Both the position numbers and the translations under genes were made by a program. A stretch of 64,000 nt of DNA from Diadema setosum (Eukaryota; Echinodermata; Echinoidea; Diadematoida; Diadematidae): assembly GCF_964275005.1 (NCBI RefSeq), contig NC_092696.1, forward strand, positions 30,837,006 through 30,901,005, read 5' to 3'. How positions within the stretch are numbered: position 1 is the stretch's first letter; each line of letters starts with the position of its first letter. This document shows, piece after piece, positions 11,623 to 23,600 of this stretch. Under the pieces are notes generated by a model. That model did not search any database, had not been told where the DNA came from, and saw only the letters and a list, made by a program, of their open reading frames with translations.

Positions 11623-14600
11623 GGAGTTAACTACTGTACATGGAGACAGTGACCTGCAAAATGTTCATCGGGAAGCACAGCTGTAGCTTTGCAGTGTGTG
11701 TTTGAATGTGCAGAAGAAAAAAGAAAATGAAGGAATTTCGGACATATATTGAAGAGAGACAACGATACATTCGGGAATGCGATTGTAGCAACAAAATAAC
11801 ACACACTGTAAATTTCGCATGTGATAAGAGTCCCATACAGGGTCTCTCGATTACATGAAATTATGAAATAACAAGCATACACACGCATATGAAAACATTT
11901 ACACCTATATTCATTCCCTCTACATTTTTGACCAATCAAAGCACTACTAACAGCAACGCTAAATTCCATAGACATCGACCTCCCAGTCATTTGACACAAG
12001 TTATCCAAAGCTTAATTCAACAACGCATAATGACTCTGCATGTATTACATTTTTTTCATACGAGTTGTGTACCGAAACTGCAATACTGAAATATCACTGA
12101 TATTGCGTATTTTATTTTTCATGATTGAACGGGTTCCAGAAAAAAAAAAAATGACGAGAAGAATATTATCCACATATTTAATGAAGAAAGTGGGCGAGTC
12201 GGATGTGACTCGAATTGAAATGGAACATAGGTTCACTGATTAGAATGAGTATAAAAGGAAGCCTACTACCCAGGCACATTGCCAACCTAATCTGACTTCC
12301 CGTCGAGCAAGGTGCAATCCAAAATGCACTGCTCAAGCAGAGACTAAATCAAATTTTACTTGTCGAGCAAGGCTCAAACCCAACTTCACTTCTCGAGCAG
12401 AATGCAAACCTAATCCCACTGCACAAGCAGACTGCACGATGCATGGATGATATTACTGTACTATGGGAGTGTACAGTTCCGTGAATCATGTAGATTTGAT
12501 TGGGTTCATTCAATTTGAGTCAAATTCACTGTCTCATAGGAGTGTTCATCAAGTCACAAAATAACGAGTCTAATCCCGATGGAGCAGGACTGGAAGCTCA
12601 TCCTAAATAAGCAATATCTATGGCATTTCAAAACGCAATGAGTCTCCATGAAAATAATACATAACGAGGAAGAAGACAAAAGGCGATAACATCCTATGAG
12701 CTATAGAATGATAATGAAGAGTCCCACTACAAGACACCTTGTATGCAATTTCCAAGAACTACGAACGAATGCCCTTACAATGAACATTCTTTAGTATATG
12801 CTGTACACACAGTATCCGTATTCTATAAACAACAACACTTTTTTTTTCTATATACACTGTACATGTACATGCATTATAGGCAGCTTAATTACAAATGCAT
12901 CAGCATGTCAAACCGTCTAGACACGAAATGTATCATAATCGAATTACTAATCATTATTTACATGTCAATCAATTTGATTATGAGACTGACAATTGTGACA
13001 AACAAATTTCGGAATCTACCAGGACGCATTAATGTTGATTGGACACGAACATTATTCTGAACTGCATGGTCCACCGGAGTGGGATATGACTGGAGTAGTA
13101 TAATGATTTTATATTCCTATTCTTATGTGCCAAACGATTTTTTTTTTCTTTTGCGGAAGCTCCTGTGTGAAATGTAATGAATTGTATAATCATTTGTGTG
13201 TATGTGTGTGAGTTTGTTTGTGTGTGTGTGTGTGTCTTTAATGTTGTTGTTGTTGTGTTTTAAGTATACTTATAGCCATGGAGCTACTAGCTCAAACTCT
13301 TACTTACTCCTCGAAAACCGATAAATTGTCATTGTGCATGACAAAAATACAAAGTTCTTGAAAACAGAATAATTATTGTTCTTAACACGAAAACTTATTA
13401 AAACAACACTAAGTAAAGAAAACATATGAAACACAAATGTATCTACAAGACTCGTGAACAAGGTAAATCATTCATTCATTAAAGAGCATCTGCCCAGTTA
13501 CTGTCACAATGCTGGAGCAGTGACTCGAGATGGTATGTAAGTTTGTGAGCGTTTTCTAAATGTTTGTTTGTTTGTTGTTGTTGTTTTACTTCGTCACTAC
13601 ACTGGTATATGCCTCTAATAAATCAATAGAGCTCTCCATTGTTACTGCAATGAACGCCCGTTAGAAACAAACACTGTTATAAGAAACTCCAGTTACAACG
13701 TAATACAAAATTCAGGCCCCGACATTATCCGCTCATTTTCATTTATTTATTTTTTGTTTTGTTTTTAGTATTGTTGATTTGTCCGGTTATAAGGAATTTT
13801 CGATATAACAGAGAAAAAACAAGGACTTCGTTATAACGGGGGTCGACTTTATTTCAGCTCAGCTCACTGAGGCTCTCTGAATCTTGGTTGTGGCGTCGTC
13901 CTGCACGTGGATTCCTCACTAGAATGATTTTCCCCCCAATGTTTCACTACACTGTGCTATACGTCCCGTCCTTCCTTCGTGCTGATTCTTGTCCCTTCTT
14001 GCTTTTTCTTTCCCGATTCGAATGTTACTTCAATGTCTTTCTGCTAGCGTCCTTTCGTTCTGGTTCATGTTCTCATCCTCTTCCTTCCCTCACTTCCTTT
14101 CTTCTCTTCTTTGTCCCACACATCCCTCCCCTTTCGGTTCTTGTCTTTCAAGGTCTACGAACTTTATGAATCTTCGTTATAACTATTAGCCGTGTTTGGT
14201 ACATCTCTCTAGGATTGACTGGTCTTGTTTCTCTGGGTTTGTTCTCTTCTTTCTCTTGCATGAGTCCTTCGTTTTTCTGGTCCTCTCAAGAAACCAACTC
14301 CGCGAATAGTAAGATGCTTCCTTAGCTGTTTGTTTCAGATTCATCCCGAGAGTGCACGTCTTCTTGCCAAGAACCCTGGTCAGTTTCGCGGCTGCTGTCG
14401 TCTTCTGAGCCGTTTCCGTCACTGAGTGTCTATTGGAGAGTGAGAGGAGATTGAATAGAATGACGAAGTTTTGTCAGATAGTTACAGACGACTTTGTATT
14501 TTTTTTTTGTCTGATCCAAGTAAAATACCTCGTTTACGTGACCTCTTATCGTCAGCGTTGCTAGTGTTAATTCGCGACTCTTATTTGATGTCATCTTTGA

Positions 14601-16000
14601 AGTTCAGCCAATTTTTCGCCTTTGGAACTTGGCAGTGCACATTTTACGAAAAAAGAAAATGCGGTGTTGCATGTCGTCACTCAAAATAACTTACCCTTCA
14701 CTATTTACACTACCTTTAAAATCTGAAACTAAAGTTAGCAACCTACTTTTGCGCAAATTTGAAAGCACCAAAATAAGAAAGATAGTTCCATTTACATTTT
14801 GCGAAGGTAGCAGCGCACGTCGCGAAGATCTCGAAAAGTGAATGTTTTCTGCAACGACATGCGAGTTGACGTCGATATCATCGCATTTGGGTAATCCACG
14901 TAATTTCCGAAATTAGACATTGTTCGACATGAATTTTTCTAAACCATCATGACACACAACTAATTGAATTTTTTTTTATTTCTGCCCCTTCTATATTGTT
15001 AATACATCTCTTCCAATTCATGCTAAGAATTTACTTCCTGGTACTCGGTATTTTTGGAATGGAACAATATTCTTTAACTAAAGTGTATTATGTCCTTATG
15101 TTAACTTTTGCTTCTTCTTCTGAAGCTACTGACATTGCGTCGTTAAAAGAATATGTAGGCCTATGTAACATAGTAGACTTTTTAATGAGACGGATAATGT
15201 AAAAGTATAAAACGCAACGTTGATGTATTTTTACGTCTTTTTCTCCATGTTTTTCTCACCTTTACTTTCTCTTGTTTCACTTCACTGATCACAATTACGT
15301 TATTGATATAATTTATATCAAAGAAATAATCAATTGTACTTGGTTAGCATTGCAAATCGAAATGGGATTTCTGAAATTATCATGACAAAAATGGAAAGTA
15401 CCTGTGTGAATCGATTGTAAAACATATTACTAGTATGGAATTAAATATTAACTATTCTTTTTCGGCCGACCATCTCTTCAGCACGTGTTCGGTAGCGATT
15501 TGCAAAATTTCACTTTTAAAGTCGCCCGTATTTCCTCTTGTCATGTTCGTACCAACTGTGACTTAAAGTTGAAACATTTTCGAAGTTGCCTCTACAGTAT
15601 AGCAAGATGTACCCTTACATTAAAATCTCAAAGGTGCATAAAAAGCCACGGGCCAAATTTTGATACTGTCTTCGTGCAATCTGGCAGACAAATAATGAAA
15701 AAAAAATCAAGTACTTAATAAAAATTGGCGGACCGCATATATGGTCGACAAAAATGCAATATAGATCAATTTATTGAACCTGATCTTCAAGACGTATACT
15801 AGTGCCAAACATGATATATCATCACAGCATGACACAGCACAAAGTTTTTACAGAGAAAAAAAAAATGGCGATCAAAAATAAGATGCACAAAAAATGTCTC
15901 ATATAGACGTTGCTATAGATGAAAAAATGGTTTCAATTAATATGTGCAGTTTTTAACAGAGCATTTGATTATATTTTTTTTTCTGTTTGTCCAGCTAGGC
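8940..16000. other. Long stretch with no supported gene
   Basis: Seven kilobases of AT-rich DNA with microsatellites: (GT)n at 9452-9487 and 10187-10215, CT at 9722-9743, (GA)n at 11590-11622, and TTG/TG stretches near 13200-13260. Several 60-105-codon frames exist, but none shows a domain, a signal peptide or good splice borders. A purine-rich minus-strand frame at 14186-14422 (Lys/Arg/Thr-rich) is the longest that is not simple sequence, and I do not recognise it. Undetected 3' exons of the minus-strand NLR gene could still lie here. Confidence 0.45.
12285..12440. repeat. Short degenerate tandem repeat
   Basis: A unit of about 60 bp containing the words CGAGCAAGG or CGAGCAGA, then CAAACC, then an ACTTCACT-like stretch recurs about two and a half times. 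Units are diverged and of unequal length. No coding role is apparent. Confidence 0.4.
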
Positions 16001-16015
16001 AATGCTAATTCATCA

Positions 16016-16123
16016 TTAATAAGGAATAATAATTGATGACATAAAAACACATACCTCTGTGCCTCCTTGATAGTGATTCAGCAACTTGTTCAAAGGCTTG
16101 TAATTGATGGTAATGCACTCCAC
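16016..16123 (-). CDS. NLR gene exon 10: last LRR piece and possible C-terminus
   Basis: The acceptor CATGCTACAG ends just before 16123 and the exon reads VECITINYKPLNKLLNHYQG in phase 0. Its start fits the rule seen at each LRR junction of this gene: the upstream exon ends S-x-C-x and the next begins [V/I]-E-x-[L/I]-x-[L/I]. A donor (GAG then GTATGT) at 16055/16054 would make a 69-base exon leading to undetected exons. If it is not used, the frame stops 12 codons later at 16016. The overlapping frame read from 16005 to 16223 is out of phase and rejected. The exon is short compared with the others (162-186 bases), so this is the weakest exon of the model. Confidence 0.55.
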   Translation of the reverse strand: MECITINYKPLNKLLNHYQGGTEVCVFMSSIIIPY

Positions 16124-16213
16124 CTGTAGCATGATGGAAAAAATGAAAAAAAGGCTCATATTTTATACCAACATATAACTTATATACATATATACAATTT
16201 ATATTTAATACAT

Positions 16214-16308
<95 letters not shown>

Positions 16309-17215
16309 AACGAAAGTCGGGGGATAATTCCTCTGCATCTGGCCGGCGTGAATGCAGATAATTAACCCTGAACGTTCGTTATTTGTTAAGTGTCTACATG
16401 TACTGCAAAGTTTGGCACACACATACACAGCATTCAGTTTAGTAGACATTCAGTTGAGAGCTAAACAGGCAGTATGAAGTAAAACGGACACGATATCTTC
16501 CGGGCATGACATGACAGCAAGTTTATTGTCGAAGTCCAATCTCGCAGTGTCACAAACCAGAATCTCATCTCGCAATGTTACAATTCAAAACAGAAGTGAA
16601 TCCCAAATCGCAGTTTATACTCTAGACTGGCGGACACATAGTCTGTCTGCTCTGCTCTCTTCTAATCATCCCGATTTAGTGATACCAGCGGTATTTATAA
16701 CGGTGGGTTGACCTTGATAAGGTCGGCGGCTAAATCCACTCGGCCCTGGTCTTACGTAACTCAGGGTCGCACATTACAGCAACGACCCTGAGTCGCACGC
16801 TGCCAGACCATGCCAGAAGGCTGAGAGTGAAGCCACAATAAACACTTCAAGGCCGCGAAACACGTGTTTCATTTCCGAGCTCGCTAGGACAGGAAGGACA
16901 GACAGATGTGCAGACGTTGCAATGTAAGGAGATATGCAAGGGCGGAGCGAGGGCGGAAGAAAGGATAGAGACGCAAGGTCGAAAGCAAGGCCACCGGAAG
17001 AAAGGACAGAGACGCAAGGTCGAAGCAAATAGAGCGAGGACGGAGCAAGGCCGTAAGTCGGTGAAGGATGAAGCGAGGACAGAAGCAAGGACAGGAGGAA
17101 AGTTACGTAACATAAGCAAGGCAAGGACGAGTTGCAAGAGAGAGGAGAGCGCAGCAATTTCGCTAAGGCAGCAGTTCTGAAAGCGAAGAGAGCACAGCAG
17201 TTTACATTCGTAACA

Positions 17216-17299
<84 letters not shown>

Positions 17300-18940
17300 G
17301 ACCCTGTACTTCAAAACAAACAAAAAGTCGCCAGACATGAACTTTCAGTTGAGACCATATTCTGAAAGAGCAGACTTTAAGCTTTAAAATGATGTATAAC
17401 TCAAATCAAATGGACTCCCCTAACCTATCTAAATATTGGAAAGAAAGCACAAACTCAGGAAAAGTGCGAACTGAGAAAAGAGGCTGTGAAGTACAGCGTC
17501 TATTCAAGCGCGTAATCTTTACCAAACCGTTCTGGCTGTGCGATGAATGGGACAAAAAACAGGAACTAAACCACCAGAGTAACAACAATGAAGGGATTAT
17601 CAGATTAAATTAAGATTAGGCATGCCTCATTAACACATTCTGTCCATAATTAATACCAACTTTCAAAGCATTAGCACAATCCTTTCAAAAGTTATTAGAG
17701 TTGAAAGTGAAGAGTGTGGACAAAGTTTTTCAGAAATGAAAAAGGGATTCTAAAGACACACCTAATCACACTATTCTACCAAAGATGTTCGAGATAAACT
17801 ACTGAAAAAAAAAAACACTTTCCTGCCCGTTTTATGATACCAAATCTTAGCATAATGTAAAAGAAGACCCGCTCTTTCAGAAAATATGAAAAAGTCAAGT
17901 TTGGCTAGGTTGACCCATTTCACTTATTTTCAGTCCTCAAGTAAAATGTGTGTGCGACTTTAGACTTTGTGTTCATTTTGAGGTGCACGGTCACATACAT
18001 ATAATACCGGGTGTCCCCAAAAAAGTGGAACGGTGGAATTTCAGTACCTTGCGTTCTAAAATTGATATATTTTTTGACATCATGAGAAAGAGCACCTTCC
18101 GCAGAAGACAATGATACCAAAATACCAATTAAATTTGGTTCTGTACTTTTTATTCTACTCCAATTTCTGAAAATGCAGTCATTTTCAAATTTCGCCGGAT
18201 TTTTGCGACTAATGAGATAATAACTTGAGTGCGACACGCGATCCATACCGTGAATATTGTGTAAGCTCGTTGATTCATGTCAACAAAAGATCACAGCTTT
18301 CACATTGAGCGCGGGCCTGGAAAAAAAAGAAAAAAAAAAACCAGTGTGTGTGTGTGTGTCTGTGTGTGTGTGTGCGCGCCCTATATGAAAGCGTTATCTT
18401 TTGTTGACATGGATCAACGAGCTTTCACAATTCACCGTATGGAACGCGTGTCGCACCCAAATTATTATCTCATAAGTCGCAAAAAAATTGAAAATGATTG
18501 CATTTACAGAATTTGGCGTAGAATCAAAAGTATTGAACCTAATTTAATGATTTTGTTATCATTGTATTCTGCGGAAGATGCTCTTTCTAATGATGTCAAC
18601 AAATATATCACTTTTAGAACGCAAGGTGCTGAAAATCCATCGTTCCGCTTTTTTTTGGGGGGACACCCGGTATATTTACATATGAAGTGTTCGTTTGCAA
18701 AATCCGATAAGTCCATATTTGCCAAATGGAGATATTTGCGATTAAAGGTCAAGAAAAAAAAGAGAATAATAAGACAATTTTTGCTTCTTTTGACCATAAC
18801 TTAAAAAATATACCTTTATATGTAGTGACCAATATATCATTTAAAAGGTATTATTTTGTACTTTATGACAGAGATCGTACTTTAAAATCTTAAAAAATGG
18901 ACTTATCGGTTTTTGCTAACAAACCCTTCATATATATACA

Positions 18941-18992
<52 letters not shown>

Positions 18993-21900
18993 ACAGAGAG
19001 AGAGAGAAAAAAAAAGAGAGAGGGAGGGAGAGAGAGAGGGGGGAGGGAGGGAGATAGGGGGAGAGCTTGCTTCCCAAAGGATCTAAATCCGTCATTTTTC
19101 AATGGATTTAGCACCTTTTTGAAACAAGCTCTTCATATACCAGATTTTGATATTCCAGGGGCGGATCCAGGGAGGACTGGCGCACGCCCCCCCCCCTTTA
19201 TTTTTTGTTGAAACAAAAGAAATAAAAAGAAAAAAAATGGGGGAGGGGTGCGTACGCCCCCCCCCCCTTTAATTTTGCAAACACGCCCCCTCTTTACGGA
19301 ATTCCTGGATCCGCTCCTGTATTCTCTAAAGGAAATCGTTTCATGGCAGCATACTGAATATTAATTGAATCACGTGTTCTTACCAATATGGAATGACAAA
19401 TCCTTCTTCTTTTCAAAAAGAAGTCTTCATTTCGATACATATTTTTCTTTTATAGGTATAAAACTTTCATTGATTATCGAGCGTCGGTACGGATTGAGAT
19501 TACACATGATTAAAATACCACTGCTTGGGAAGTTTCCTTTTTTTTTAACTTTACAACATCTTCCATTGGAATTAGAAAAGTATGCGATTATATTTCATCG
19601 ATGGGATTGGCGAATTTCATAAATCAATGCCACCGAAAAGACATAACTGCATAGTGAAATAAATCGAAATATCGCTCTCAAGGTAATTGACGCCCCCACC
19701 CTCCCATTTTGACGGTGTTGAACAGATGACAATAGGCGTTTTCACATCAGCCCGATGTTTTGAAATAGAGCTGATGTGAAAACGCCTAATGACTGACTCT
19801 TACTCTACAGCGTGAAGCCTGGGAGGCAATTGTCGTGAAGAATGTCCTTGGCAGGTTTAGATCATAGAGCTCGGCAAGTGTAAGATGGGGCAGACGACAC
19901 AGAAATTCAGCCAAGTTTGCTGCTGCTGACTCTGAGGCGAAGTCCCCCACTGACATGGTAGATATGCTAAATATGTAAAGTTCGATGATCTGTATCAGAA
20001 AGAGGAAAAAAAAATATCAGCCACAAATCGTTTACTCTACCGACCCATTTTCCTTCGTCCGTTTCTGATTCTCCCTCCCCCTCTCTCTCTCTCTCTCTCT
20101 TTCTTTCGAAATATTCTGAGCATTCGTAACGTATCGTACACGTTACTGGGTTACAAAATTAATTAGTTATTGCTCTTTGGAAGCAGACAATGAAATGCAA
20201 TCCACTAAGTTGGGTCTTTGTTACGATCTTCGCGGTGGATCACGTCGCAATAATGTTTATCAGTTTATAACATTAACTTACGATAAAAACAAACAAACAA
20301 ACCAAAATCGCAATGTTTAGTACTGAGATACATTATTAAGCAATTTTTATGCGACATGAAATTCTTGTAGCAAGGTAACATTCCCTATGACTATTCGTCA
20401 ATGGCTGCGTTTATCAACTTTCCCCAGTTTAAACGACTTTCGAAAGCCCTTTCGATAGCCCTTTCCATAGCCCTTTTGAAAGCCCTTTCCATAGCCCTTT
20501 CGAAAGCCCTGTCCACTCCCTGTACTATTAATGTGCCGCTTGTTTTCGTCGGCTGCGTTTATCAACTTTCGATAGCCCTTTCGATAGCCCTTTCCATAGC
20601 CCTTTCGAGAGCCCTTCCAAAGCCCTGACTGCCTGTACTATTAATGTGCCGCTTGTTAAGAAGGGACGGCGAAAATCAATTACCATCATAAAGACATATC
20701 TTCCTTTGAGAGTGACGAGTCATGATACAATGGCACATGAATCAATTGTCTTCCTATCTGTGAGGCAGCTCTCGTTTAGCACATACTTCAAATATTTCTG
20801 AGTGGCGGCATGAGACAAGGGATCAAAGGGAATGAGACTGTTGTTACTCTATTTCTCAAACCTTGTTGGTGAAAGAAACACCTCCTTGTTCGAAGCATAT
20901 GCGTGCATTACACACAGCTGTATGTATACACCTGTGTACACGTACTCGTGTGCACTATACGTGGCGCGCGTCTTTTCAGAAACTGGAAACGCATGGTTGC
21001 GTAACCGCAGTAGGGCGACGTAAAGGGCTTTCAAAACAGCTTTGCGTTTATCAACTTCGAAAGGCTTTTACAAACAGGTTTCTGATAACCTGTTTAGGAA
21101 ACCTGTTTGGATCGTCACAAATTTCGGGCTTTCGAAAAGGCTTTCCTAGAGGGCTTTCAAAACAGCTTTGCGTTTATCAACTCGTGAAAATTCCTTGAAA
21201 GCTGTTTGGATAACCTGTTTCTGCCGAGAAAGGAGAGTTGATAAACGCACCCTTTCGTAAAAGGCTTTGCTAAAGGGATTTCAAATCAGCTTTGCGTTTA
21301 TCAACTCGTAAAAGTTCCTTGAAAGCTGTTTGGATAGCCTGTTTCAGCCGAGAAAAGGAGTTGATAAACACAGCCATAGACACATGAGTAGTCTTCACGT
21401 TACAATTGTTTCCGTCTACATTCAAATAATGAGTTGTGACTTGCGAATGCAAATTACTGCACCACCGCCTTGCTTTTTGCGGTCTTTGCCAGCAAGGAAG
21501 TGATCACAAATACCTATCACATTTTCGCACACAGAGTCGTCCAGTGTCATTCTCGGTTAGAATATCTTTTAGTATCTTTACTCTATTCAATTCTATCGTA
21601 AATGAAGGATTCATTGTGCCGCATTACAAACTGCAGCATTGTGAAGTCGCCCACGTAGCGTGCAGTGTTTGGGATTCCAAGAATTTAAAGGGGCCCTGAA
21701 ATCCAAATGCATGTTGATCTGCGTTGATTTATGATACCTTCAACATCACTTTAGCGGTGAAATGAATATCTAGAAACATTCCATATATTTTTAATGATTT
21801 TTTTTCTGTTATTTTTCTTCAGATTACTTGGGAACACACACAAAAAATCCTTCCAAACCAATCAATATTCATATTCTTGAGATGACATCATCTGTCAATC

Positions 21901-23517
21901 ATTGCTAAAGTGCTGAAATGTTTAACAAAAGACATTGGAATGTACCTTCCCCTCGACTCAGCATAACTTGCATGTTTCTGTCATATTAATGTGACTAACA
22001 AAAGACATGGATAGGGAACATGCAAGTTATGCTGAGTTGAGAGGAAGGTGCATTCCAATGTCTTTTGTTAAACATTTCAGCACTTTAGCAATAATTGACA
22101 GATGATGTCATCTCAAGAATATGAATATTGGTTGGTTTGAAAAGATTTTTTTTTGTGGGCGTTCCCAAGTAATCTCAAGAAAAATAAAAGAAAAAAAAAT
22201 CATTAAAAATATATGGAATGTTTCTAGATATTCGTTTCACCGCAAAAGTGATGTTGAAGGTATTATAAATCAACACCGAGACAAATCAACATGCATTTGG
22301 ATTTCAGGGCCCCTTTAGTAATGTACTGTACAAGAAACAAAACTCATGATCCCGAACATCTTAATAAAAAGAGTTTTATCGGTCTTGATCAGTATTTAGG
22401 CCTTATACGTTTCCTTATGGATTCAAACAATGCGTTGTGACTTACGAATCGCAAAACAAAAAAAAAAAATACATTTGTTTATTCAAGCTAAAATTAACAT
22501 ATGTGACCGTGCACCTCAAAACGAACATAAAGTCGCACACACTGATTTTGCGTGAGGACTGAAAATTAGTGAAATGGGTCAACCTAGCCGAACTTGACTT
22601 TTTCATATTTTCTGAAAGAGCGGGTCTTCTTTTACATTATTCTAAAATTTGGTATCATAAAACGGGCAGGAAAGTGTGTTTTTAGGCAGTTTATCTCGGA
22701 ACATTTATGGTAGAATAGTGTGATTAGGTGTGTCTTTAAAATCCCTTTTTCATTTCTGAAAAACCTTGTCCACACTCTTCACTTTCAACTCTAATAACTT
22801 TTGAAATGATACTGCTACTGCTTTGAAAGTTGGCATTAATTATGGACAGAATGTGTTAATGAGGCATGCTTAATTTTAGTTTAATCTGATAATCCCTTCA
22901 TTGTTGTTACTCTGGTGGTTTGCTTCCTGCTTTTGTCCCATTCATCGCACAGCCAGCACGGTTTGGAAAAGATTAAACGCTTGAATAGACACTGTACTTC
23001 AGAGCCTCTTTTCTCAGTTCACACTTTTCCTGAGTTTGTGCTTTCTTTACAATATTTTGGATAGGTTAGGAGAGTCCATTTGATTTGAGTTATACATCAT
23101 TTTAAAGCTTGAAGTCTGCTCTTTCAGAATATTGTCTTAACTAAAAATTCATGTCTGGCGACTTTTTGTTTGTTTTGAGGTGCAGGGTCAAATATAATCA
23201 TTAGTTTTGTGTAGTTCTTTCTTTTATTATGGATGAATTGAATTGAATTGAATTGAATTTGCCAAAGTCTTTGTTTGTTAACCCGACACATGTATGTGTG
23301 TCTGCGTGTCTGTGTTTCAGTAACGATCCTTTGCCTTATCCCTTCCTATCAAAACGAAATAAAATATTGTGTACAATGTTTACTTCCTGGGAATAGTACA
23401 GCGCCATTCACCTGCACAACGTTACCGCATTTAAGGATCCCCACTGAACTCTCTTTCAATCACTCCCTCTCTCCCTCTCTCTCTCTCTCTCTCTCTTTAT
23501 CTCTCTCTCTATCTCTT

Positions 23518-23600
<83 letters not shown>

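Noticed and set aside
13888-14422. Pyrimidine-rich region with Ser/Phe-rich frames and a Lys/Arg-rich minus frame
   Set aside because: Composition alone explains the open frames; no domain seen.
16005-16223. Alternative frame GVHYHQLQAFEQVAESLSRR over the last LRR exon
   Set aside because: It would need phase 1, while the preceding LRR exon ends in phase 0. The phase 0 frame also matches the junction motif of the other LRR exons.
16774-17365. Ser/Leu-rich and Arg/Lys-rich frames on both strands
   Set aside because: They come from purine-rich subrepeats inside the LTR-like element and adjoining TA/TG arrays.
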